64,000 nt of DNA from Spirogloea muscicola (lineage: Eukaryota > Streptophyta > Zygnematophyceae > Spirogloeales > Spirogloeaceae). The translations under genes were made by a program, and so were the position numbers. The notes below the pieces were generated by a model. The model made no database searches. It was given only the letters and a program-made list of their open reading frames with translations, and was not told the origin of the DNA. Shown piece after piece: positions 34,855 to 44,900 of this stretch (positions are counted from its first letter, which is position 1; each line of letters starts with the position of its first letter). The DNA lies in NCBI GenBank assembly GCA_009602725.1, contig WELB01000106.1, positions 105,867 through 169,866 on the forward strand, in the 5' to 3' direction.

Positions 34855-35788
34855 AGTGTATTAATAAAAGATGGAGGGCCATGTGTGGCCAAGTACAAAG
34901 GTAAGCACATTGACAAATGTACGTCACCCTGCTGCTAAGCTGACCCGCTCAGTAACCACGAGTCAGCACATAGAGGTCACTAACTGATGCCCGAATACCG
35001 GACGGCACTCGACAACCTCTAGAGCTACCAGCTAAGGCTCGACCAGCTTTTTGATGCAATGCATGAGCCTGAGCTCGCTGCAGACAAACTGATACTCGAC
35101 GTCGCAAGAACGACGAGAAGGCTGCCGGCATGCCCAGCTGAGCTGGAAGCATATCCTCACGACGTGCATATCCCAAGCTTGCAATCTTCTCCAGCAAGGT
35201 GTGAAAGCGAGGGCCTATGCAGCCGAATGTGTCGATGGCCGCCGGTAGGAGATGATCGCTGCGGGGGGAGTCAGAGTAGTGTCGGAGCTTTCTCTGCTCA
35301 GCACCTCCCACCGCGTGGCCAGAAATATGTGTCGAAGCGGAACTCTTGTATGCCTCTGTCACCACCACGTCAACCAAGGCTCGTGGGCCTCCGCCAGGTT
35401 GTACACCCACAATGTCCAGGGTGCGACGGTGATGACGTCCCTGGGAATTCGTGGTGATGGGCATTACATTGCTCACTTCCACGATGGCGCGGTAGCCGGC
35501 GTCGCGCATGAAGCCTGCCAGGGCGTCCCGTAGGAGATTGTGGACGCCAACCACCTCAGGGCCTGTGGGACACCGCAGCATGTGGGTGGCAAGGTCTCCA
35601 CCCTCCGCACGGAAGCCGCACTCACATTGCGTCACTCCAATTAGGCAGGTCGGGGGCAGGTCGGGGGGTGTGGGATTGTTTTTGGGGTGGATGACTGGCG
35701 CAGATGCAGAATGGTGCATCAAGGGATGTCCAACGAACTGTGCCTTACACGCACGTATGCATGCGCTCCTCCCCCTACCCCAAGCCAA
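34855..35788 (-). mobile_element. Non-LTR retrotransposon 3' end with zinc-knuckle and restriction-like-endonuclease domain (5'-truncated)
   Basis: Best copy of the window's main retroelement, read on the minus strand. An open frame runs from 35788 to the stop at 34949. In order it has a C-x-C...H...C knuckle (CECGF, then HMLRCP), RHN-like VGVHNLLRDAL, then RRTLDIVGVQ and ALVDVVVTEA, which fit the catalytic core of the PD-(D/E)XK restriction-like endonuclease found after reverse transcriptase in such elements. Then come LRHYSDSPRSDHLLPAAIDT, FGCIGPRFHTLL and the end SDLYVLTRGY. The endonuclease would cut the target for target-primed reverse transcription. The reverse transcriptase itself is missing. 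The 3' UTR runs from 34948 down to about 34855 and is the block shared by the other tails. Confidence 0.8.
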
Positions 35789-37975
35789 CCGACACCACCG
35801 GGTTCTTCAGAGCTGCATTCTTGCACAATCTTGCATCTGCAGTGCACAATTCAGAGGGTATTGTACAGCCGCAAGTGACAATGAAGCGGACAAGTCACAA
35901 GGAGAGAAAGATAGAGTCAAACCTAGCTCTGCTCGACAACCGCCACAACTCTTGCAGCTTGTCAGAAGCAACATGGCCATCCTCGTCAAGGTAGCTACAC
36001 TGCATCCCAAGTTCGACCGTGCGTGCTTGTTCAGTAAAGGAATTTAGCGATATGCAATTATCCTGGCTGTTCTGGAAGAGGTAGGAATGAAGGCCAAAAC
36101 CATCGCAAATGGCAGAGACGATGACTGCAGATTGATTGACTGCAAAAGAGGTCACACGGCTTGAAAGGTGCAGCGGCCATGAGTGTTACAGCAGAACAGA
36201 GCACTAGCTGCACGGACTGCGCAGCTACCAAAGTAGGGGGGCCGGCAGACTCGTACAAGAGCCTGACAAGTCATCCTGCCTGTGGTGGAAGACAACTTGA
36301 GAGGACATGGCAAGGGTGTTGCACAAGGACTGCCAATCCCTGAAACTGTGCGACAGCGCCAGCATGGACATCCATGAGGCCTTGAAGAGGAGAAAAATCA
36401 CCGCACGATGATGATGTAGTGCAGCCAGTGAAAATGGCGAATCCTGGAAAGCGAAGAGCTGGGCCACCCATCTAGTTGGTCTTGGAGCCGCTCACGGGCC
36501 GCCACAAGTCTAGGGACGCCCAGCTTGAACGGTGTTCAGGTGGAGGAGTCTGGCACTTCTCTGGCAGTAGGAGAAAGAGCGGCATGCTGTGTGGTGACAA
36601 CGCGGCACACTTGGTGGGCGAAATGGTGAGGCCCAGATAGCCAAGTCCTCGAGCATATTACTGTAAGGCGTGAGGAGATGGTGGGTGAAGCTGACAAGGC
36701 TGTCGACTCAATGTTGAAGGAGGACGCCGGCATAGGTGACGGCAGTGGCCCAGTCGGCCTGGCGGTGCATGAAGGCTGAGCATAAGCCGGCAGCAGTTTC
36801 TCCCAGCCATGTGCCAAAGCTTTGGCTTTGGCATAGCCAACATAAGTGCACGCTTCATGCCGCCACCAAAGTGCGCTGGCCTCGCCGTACATCGCTAATG
36901 GGACAGTGGAAACGGAGGCGCAGCGCTCCTCCACTACAGCGCCAGCATAGTAGATAGTATTGAAGGAGAACCATAAGCATTGAGAAGGCAAAACAACTGC
37001 TTAGGCCGTGCTTCACTCAGTCCCATAGGCTATAAAGGTCGGCTCCCCTCAGCAGCACAAACGAGCACCAGAGAGGAAGTGAGTGCAGATGGTCGCCATG
37101 TGACCGTGGAAGACCACGCCTGACGACTAGAACATGACCTCCACCGCAACGAGTCCTGAATAAAGCTGATGGACGGCACGCCCAACTGGGTATCTGCAGG
37201 CCCGTCGAAGGCTGGTGGGAAGCACCCCTGAGTATGTCCAAGGGCAGGTGCTTACACATCAAGTATAAGCAGACCCGCAAGAAGGTGGTGAACAGTGCCG
37301 CGTTGCCTTCAAGGTTCGTGAGGAGCATACCACAAGCAAAGCACAAGCGGACCCACCAATAACCCCTCCTCTTTCTGCATTGCAGGACTACTCGTCGTGT
37401 ATCGGCTTCCGTGTCACCTACATTTTAAATGCAAGGGGCTGGGCGTCGGCGGTCAAAGCTCTTTCAGAAAGCAGTCACGTATTGTATCCTCCATAAGAAG
37501 GGGGGTCCGAGGAGCTTGCTGGGGTGAGCGAAGCTGAAAGCACGCCTGAGAGGCATCGCTAGTGGGGTTGCTGCTGCGGCCCCACACGGCTGAAAGTGGT
37601 CGGGTGGCAGCCGGATTGTTGTGATCCGTCAAGAGGCTCGTTCTTTCGCCGGTCTCGACCGCTTTTCGTGCATGAGCTGCCGATTTGGACCTTCTAGCCG
37701 CTCGGCAGGAACTGGTCGCCCCTCAAGAGCAATATGCCTCGGTGGGCATGGCTGCAGTCACGCCGTGCTCTCTGCGAAGTGGGGACAGGATCGAGGACAA
37801 CAGCCAGGACGAGGGGTACCTGGAACACTACGTTCCTGACTCTACCGCCTTGACTCGGCCGCCCCATCCGGAAGTGCTGGCCGCTCCAAACGGAAAGTAA
37901 GTGCAAGCCTGCTACGCCACGGTGCGCGGAGCTTCGCTGGGCGTGCGATCGCCGGTGCAGAAGGGGGGAAGGGAC
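35789..37975. other. Intergenic, decayed sequence without a recognised gene
   Basis: Several mid-sized open frames occur on the minus strand (35895-36155, 36225-36470, 36536-36991, 37017-37346). They are colinear in orientation and protein-like in patches, so they may be remnants of one transposon protein, but no family motif is visible. A TATAAAGG box-like sequence is at about 37030. I do not assign a function. Confidence 0.35.
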
Positions 37976-37979
37976 TCAA

Positions 37980-38125
37980 GCCAGCAGCAATTGTGGCGCT
38001 TCGGCTACTTCTGCGGCGTGGTGGTGGCGCAGCTGGAGTGCCGCGGAGCGGGCGGCGGGTGGCGGGCGGGCGCCGCAGGAGCGGCCATGATTGCAAGGAC
38101 GAGCACGTGGGGCGATCATGAGGAT
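37980..38125 (+). repeat. GC-rich repeat related to 50410-50525
   Basis: Shared ordered blocks with the second locus: CTTCGGCTA, then TGGTGGCGC, then GCTGGA, then CCGCGG, then GCGGCCATGAT, then GAGCACGTG. Same orientation in both, roughly 120 bases, with gaps. Nature unknown. Confidence 0.6.
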
Positions 38126-38339
38126 CGTGGTTGGCGAGGGGGCTCTGGGCGCGACCTTTGCGTTGACTTGCATCGCTATCCGGGGTGTTTAGCTGACAAC
38201 GCGTGTCCCGGAGGTGGGCGCGACGGGCGCGGAACTTGCCATTAGCCACTGAGTTGGAGTCATTGACTTCATCCTCCTATTTATCGGTAGAGAGAATATC
38301 CTGGAGGTGGCGGGGTCCACAATTCATAGCCCCCCTATT

Positions 38340-38395
38340 GCGCTTTTTTGGGCTGGCCTCTCCCAGCCACCAGTCAATCTGGCCGCGCTTGTTCT
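38340..38395 (+). repeat. Hairpin-motif repeat copy
   Basis: GGGCTGGCCTCTCCCAGCC followed by ACCAGTCAATCTGGCCGCGC. Nearly the same 45 bases as at 7588-7632 and 40908-40952. The stem GGCTGG/CCAGCC is perfect here. Confidence 0.85.
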
Positions 38396-38639
38396 ATTGC
38401 GAAGCCCACCTCGCGCGCACCAATGTCGCTACGCAAAGTCAGTTCTCGCGGTCTAGTGAGTCCGCTCCTCTGCAACGCTGTTATGAAATGTATCATCGGC
38501 CGCTTATTGCTGTCGATCTGACAAGGCATCTGAGGTGGCACGTCACACGTGGACATCTGAGGCACGTCACCTATCAATTCAGTATTGAAAGGATTCGCGA
38601 ACACGGCACCTCCAGCTCAGCTCCGGTCAGGAAAGCTGC

Positions 38640-38815
38640 GTATCTGCCGCTGCGAGCCGTAGATCTGGCATCGGTGAGAGCCGCCATCCTGCCGCCCGAA
38701 GGGCTCAAAAAGGCAATAACTAGTGCGTACCTGCCGCTGAGCCGTCGATCTGGCATCGGCGGGCTTACCCCATCCCACCGCCCGAAGCACTCGAAGAAGC
38801 CCGAAGAGAAGCCCA
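38640..38815 (+). repeat. Imperfect direct duplication, about 75 bases
   Basis: The unit beginning CTGCCGCTG(CG)AGCCGT(A/C)GATCTGGCATCGG and ending CCGCCCGAAG is present at about 38645-38715 and again at about 38733-38800. The second copy has a different middle. Confidence 0.7.
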
Positions 38816-39441
38816 AAAAGCCCTAAGCCCGCTTCGATGGGTGTGACCCACCTTGACGAGTGATGGCATTTCGGCCAGGCTAGCGGCGGGTAAAGGTTGG
38901 TAGTGGGGGAATTAGTGGTCCCAGGCTACACTGGCCTTGGGGATCAAGGGTGGAGGGGGAGCCAAATGGGCCAAAGAGCACGCTACAACAAAGCAAAACA
39001 ACTCCACTCATTCCGACCGAGGATAAGTGAGCGAAGGGCTGGGACCGAGCATTCCGACTCGGTCCAATCTCTTTCTTTAGCCGATTCGCCGCTTACGCCG
39101 TCGTCGCTGCTGTCGTCGTCGCTGCCGCTGTCGCCGCCGCCGTCGTTGCTGCCACTGCCGCGCCGCCGCCACCGCTGACACACCAGCGGGCATCGAGCCC
39201 GCGTCCCGGACGTGCCAAGAAGGCACGGGCAGGCAAACTGGACCGGACTGCAGCTAAAGAGCCTTCTACCGACGAGATCCGTGAATCGGTACGTAGATTG
39301 TCACATTGGCAAGGCGCACTTGTTCTTGCTTGACTTGGCGCTCCGAACATAGTCTCGGAAGCCGTCTATTCTGTGGTAATTAAGTCAGTGCTATATGCAG
39401 TGTTTGTATTGAGTGCATCTTTGCAAACTCCGTACTTAAAA

Positions 39442-39556
39442 AGACCCTTCATTGGGCGTCATTCAAGCTACCGGGCACTAAGACCCTTACTTGAGCGAAC
39501 TTTGGTTACTGGGGACTAAAACCCTTAATTGGGCGAACTCGACTTACCGTGCACCA
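39442..39556 (+). repeat. Three tandem copies of a 38-39 base unit
   Basis: Units at 39442-39480, 39481-39518 and 39519-39556 each start A(G/A)ACCCTT, continue TTGGGCG or TTGAGCG, and end with a TACNGNGCAC(T/C)A or GGGGACTA segment. Divergence between copies is moderate. No gene overlaps. Confidence 0.8.
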
Positions 39557-40580
39557 GACCTGTGGGGATCCTTATCTAGGTTCGGATCTGATTCATTGCA
39601 TTGCTGTTGATTGCTTGGTGTCTCCACCGACTTACCACTAATCTGAAGTCATCCATCACAGGCTCGAAATGTCTTATGATGTCGTTACTAGGCTATCTAT
39701 TTGTACATGTTCCTGTTCTCAAACAAAAGACTACCCAAATTTATCGCTTTTCATTTCCATTAACAATGTGTTGCGATGCCGGCCACGTGGACTCTGACGT
39801 CTCACCTGAACTCCCTACCAATCTGCCATATCGACATTACCTGCCAATCAGTACTGTGTGGCACAACAACACCCCCCTGCCGCCGCCGCCTGCGCCGCGG
39901 CTGCGCACCATGGCTTCCGCTAGCCTCACGGTGATGACCCCGCTCGCCTGTGCTCGTCTCGCACCAGCGTCTGCTCCCTATTGACACCAATAACAAACAA
40001 TGACGGCACGCCAGAACCCTTCACTGCGCTCATGCAGATTGATGTGAAACACAGCAATCTGTGCATAACTCACACTGCGAGGTGCTTGCTGAGCACCATA
40101 TACGGACCCAAGAGCTAAGCAGGAATGTCTGTCCACTTGCACAGGAGCTAGAGGACTGGTGGAGGACGGTTCTCGTTGTTGGAGCGCATGTTGCTGGAAA
40201 CTGGTGGTAGTGCCCACGGTCGCTGATGGCTGCCCACGCGACAATGGAGTAAGGCAGAGAGTGCTGGCATGTCCTGAGGTCCGTGCTTCGCAGGTTGCCG
40301 GCTAGCTTTGTCGTGGTGGCCGCTCACCAGACGGATGGGTCACCCGTACAAAAGGGGGCGGCGCGCTCACAGGCTGCAGGTCGTTGGGTAGGGCGCGTGC
40401 TGGCATCACCTTCCGGTGCCGAGGACCTTGCGTGCCCCTCGCAGGCGACAGGCGGGCATGGGGGGGTGCAAAGAAAGACTCTCTCAGGAGGCGATGGCTG
40501 TGAGAGGGAAGGAGAGAAGGAAGCTCTTTGACTAAGGGCCGATAGGTCGAAAAGAAGTATAATTGCCAAAGGGGCGAAGG
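39557..40580. other. Intergenic, no supported gene
   Basis: Short overlapping open frames on both strands, no motif recognised. Confidence 0.45.
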
Positions 40581-40779
40581 AGAGAGCCAGCATGAAAATG
40601 AATGACAATATCTATAGAGGAGAGGGCAGGCCACGAAACATTGGACAAAGGTCGAGGGTTGGAGCAGGCACAGGGTGCCTGTCTGGGGGCTTGGCTACTG
40701 TCCGATGCCAGGCATACCTTTCAGTCTCCGTGGGTGAACGGGACTCGCGTCAGATCGAAGCAAGAAAGGACGCTTCCAG

Positions 40780-41205
40780 GAGAGGGCGGTGGCTGTGAGA
40801 GGCCAGCCCAGGAAAAGAATGAAGGAAGTCTGAAGGGTCCAGAGAAAAGCCCTAGAGCACACGGGATCAAACAGCTACGAAACTCTCAGTGACCCCTCTG
40901 ATCCGCCTTTGGGCTGGCCTCTCTCAGCCACCAGTCAATCTGGCCGCGCTTGCTTCTGAGCAGCCGCAGGTCGAAGAAACTAATCTCCGGGTAGCGGGGA
41001 AAGGTCTGAAGGAGCCGAAGAAAGTGCGCGGCCATAGAGAAGAGGGCTGGCAAAGCCAGCCCAAAAATTACGGACAATGGCCTCATCCAGAAGAGCGCGA
41101 TGGCAATGATTGGCCAGCCCAGAAAGAGAGGAAGGCGCGCGGTGCGCATGAAATTAAAGCGAGGCCAATTCAAGCCAATACATTGTTCAGACAAAAACTA
41201 GCGCA
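40780..41205 (-). repeat. Cluster of hairpin-motif copies and a CATGCGC block
   Basis: Minus-sense hairpin cores lie at about 40790-40812, 41043-41066 and 41100-41122 (each a variant of GGCTG...GGCCAGCCC), with a plus-sense copy at 40908-40930. The minus-sense block GCGCGGTGCGCATGAAATTA lies at 41135-41154 and continues through GAGGCCAATTCAAGCCAATA to about 41190. The order CATGCGC block then hairpin, read on the minus strand, repeats that at 7280-7432. Confidence 0.75.
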
Positions 41206-41990
41206 AAGATAAGGGGGCCTTGTTATAAGGGGGCCTTGTTGACCCATCAAACGACCACTGCTGGAGCTGCGGGGTGAGTGGGGCAGCAGCAGTGGCAGAA
41301 GGGATGACAGGGGTGGTAAAGAGGGTGGTAATGAGGGAAAGAAGGAAGAAAGATTGAAGGGGCCAGAAAAGCGCTAAGCACACGGCGACTCGAGTGGCCA
41401 CTGAGTACCTAGTATCCCCTATTGAGCAGCTACAGGTCAGAGAAACAAGTCTCCGGGTAGCGGGGTGCCCTGCCCATAGCCCGAGGCTGCAGCCAAAAGC
41501 GCGAACGGCACGCAGATGCGACGCGTGTGCCAATTTGACCGCTCATCGATACTGACAGGCGGATCCGATAGACCTGGATCCGTCGCGCCGCGGGCCGAGT
41601 CTCCGTATCTTTCCGCCCGTCACCCCGACTCCCGAAACACCAAACCCCCCGGACGCCGCCCCGCGCCGCCGCCGCCTGCCGCGCCCGCGCTCGGCGGCCT
41701 GGCCGCGTCGCAGCCAACCCCGGCGTTCGGAGGGCGCGCCGCTTCTCCCTCCGTATGCACCTGGCTGGCTTTCACAGCCGCTCGTTTACTATCGGCAGCC
41801 GCATTCTTCGTCTTGCGGGCCCTGCCCCATCATCCCGCCGCCTTCGACGCCATTGCCATCGAAGCTGCGTCCCGCCGCCGCCGCCGCAGCCGTCGCCTTT
41901 CACTCGCGAGGGCGCCCGCTGTTCGCCTGGGCTGCACTGCTGTTGAGCCGCCCTGGTAGCCGCAGCCGGCGTCGCGGGAGGCAACGGGCC

Positions 41991-44900
41991 ATGAAGTTGC
42001 GGTGCCTCCTGTTGGCTACGCTGCTGGCCGTGATGGCCGCCCAGGGGCTCGCGAATCCTGGTGTGCAAGAGCATCCTGTGTTGTAGTTGGCGTGCATCCT
42101 ATCCCTCGCGGTCGCAAGCCAAGCTGATGTCAACTGGCTGGGGCAATCCATGGAACGACACTGTCTTTGCCGTATTGCTCGCGCTGCACATTGAACTGAA
42201 GAGAGGCCGGACGGCACGGCACTGCTGTTCACGTAGCTCCTCTTTTCTTCTTCACGTTGGCACGGTGCTGATTCGCTTGCTGCCTTGACCACTCGCCTAC
42301 AGCAGGGAGCACACTCATCAATTGCGGAGGGCCAGACTTCACAGACGTGGCACCCTATGCTCGCAACTGGACTGCTGACAGTAATACTTTTGGCATCCCA
42401 GAGAAATCTTTTGTCTCGAACATGACCAACCTGGTCTTCGCAGGCTTGGAGCTGTACCAAACGGCCAAGTATACTGACGCCTCCGTCCCACTTTCGGTGC
42501 TTCCACATTCTATCCCCCCATCCCTACTGCTTGAAGCGTCATTTGCTTGATCATTGCGGCCTCGCCATTGGCCCCGCGTGTGAATCTGATGTCGCAGTCC
42601 CTACTTGGCACCACAATGCTGGCGCTTCATGATGGTTCTCAGTTGTTTTATTCTTATGACTGGATATTTCATGTTCTTCACTTCACACGCTTTGGTGCTG
42701 GGAGTGAGCATGTTGGTCGTACGCCAAGTGCAGGGCCAGGCACAGCCGTAAATTATGTTCCCGACTGTAGGGACACAGTTATTTGAGTACTTAGTCATTT
42801 CTAAGTCGGAGCTACCACAGAGCGACTCATCTCAGGCACCTCTTACATGTGCGTGCCTGCAGTATGTCTTCGAGTATGTTCTTGTGGAGTTCTACTTCAT
42901 TCGCTTGCACTTTGCTGCTATCCAGCCCCAATCTGGAGCTTTCCCTGATCCCTCCAGGGCCCTCTTTAATGTCACTGCCACCTATCCCAGCCCTGGTGAT
43001 GGTGTCTACATCACAATGCCTTTGCTCATCAATTACAATGTCACTCAGCAAGCATCTGCGCAGGTAAGCTTGTGAGAGATTGCCCTGCGCTGGACCAAGT
43101 GCCTCCATCACTATGCTTGCTGCTCTTCTGGCTCGTGTTTTTGAGGATACTACTTGCCGGTGTTGCAGTTCAATGGAGACGGGTTGGCAGTGGCCATCAT
43201 GGAGGAGTTTTTTCTTCCCCCCCCCCCNTTTTTTTTTTTTTTCCCCCCCCCCCCCCCCCCCTTTTCTATTCAGGAAATATCTTTGCAAGCCAGAAGCTCA
43301 GTATCACTTTTACTCCCATCGCTGACTCCTTCGCCTTTGTGAACGGCATCGAGCTGGTGCCTTCTGATGAAGACCTCTATAATCAGCAGCCCCGTCTTGC
43401 ATCCAATCACAGAAGTACAAGTGTGATCGATGGCAAGGTTTGTGCTGATCAATCACGCAGTGGGCCTACGAGGTTGGAATGTTCTGCACAACATCAGCAG
43501 CATGCTGGCATGCAATCTCCGCAAGTTTGTGCATGTCCTGTGCCCTCGATGTCAGCCGTCTGTGTATAGCCTGGGTGGTCGAAGAAGGTGACGCTGATGA
43601 GGAGGACTTCTGCGTTCCTCCCTTTCCTTCACTGTGTCCAGCTATTGAAGCGTGAATACAGGCTAAATTGCGGTGGACTTATTGTATCTTCTACTTCCGA
43701 CAACTTCTACCGAACTTGGACAAAGAATGATGCGGACTTCCTCGACCCTATCTCAAAGTCAGACACGGTTCTTATTGAGGTTGATGCGGCGGATATGACG
43801 GCAAATCGCTCTAACACGACACCGCGACGCCACGGACACCACAACACCACGACACCACCACACTTGATAGTGACCACTCCAATACGTAACACGGACGCTC
43901 CTCCGTATTACACGCCGTTGTAAGCTTCCTATGATGGGCATGTTATGAATCATTATGCCATGCCCAGATGGATAAGAATGTGAGCAAGTCATTCTGACAT
44001 TTCAAATCCTAATATTACCAAAGTTTCACACTGGTATGGCAAGCCATCTGAAGGTCCCAATACTACATCCTTTGACATCTGCAGAGCTGTTGCCCAGAGT
44101 GACCGCAGCCTCCCGCAAAATACTAGTATATTATCCGCTCAGCTCACCTACAGATTACCTCTTGATGATAACTGGAATTACCTAGTCCGACTTATCTTCA
44201 GCGAGAATGTGTATTCATTGCCAAATCAGCGCGTGACGAATGTCTTCCTTGACATGGTCTTTGTTGGAGAAGTACGTGCCTGCAGACAATGTGAAGTTGA
44301 TCAAACCCAGTTGCCAGTTGTTGCTTCTATGCTCTTGCTTGCCACCATCGGAGTAGCCAGTGAAGATGGATGGAGGACAATCGAAACAGGACATGGCATT
44401 GCTACTGCATATAGTTGCTCTTGTTTCGTACTTTGGTCTGGCTTTGCAGCCATTACTGACACCTCGTCAACCAGTCCTTCCACAGTATGACATTGCCTAT
44501 TTGGCAGGAAAGAACAGCGCCTATGTGGTAGATTTTGTTGTCAGCCTTCCTGTGGGACAGAGTGAAATGCGACTTGATCTTGGCATTTCTAGCAAGTCTA
44601 TGGTGCGTAAAAGCCAGGTTGCGTCTGCTTCGTGAATTTGACATGCAAGAATTGAAGCTTGTCTTGATGACACTCGGACCTAGCTTATGAACCGTACCTA
44701 CTGCTTGTGTACATCACTGCTTTCTGCCATTTGCTGCAGTGGACTGATGTGGCTATATCGGGCATCGAAATTTTGAGATTCGCTTCAGCGAAAGCCATGG
44801 CGCCACATTTCCTCTCACGCCCTCCTCGTGACACACCAGCTCCTCCATCTCCAAGTCCTCTTCCTCCACCTCCAAGTCCTCTTGCGGCCCCTCCTCCTAC

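Noticed and set aside
39175-39205. tRNA-like B-box (GGCTCGATGCC on the minus strand) suggesting a tRNA gene or SINE
   Set aside because: No A-box or cloverleaf can be built around it. The match is too short to claim.
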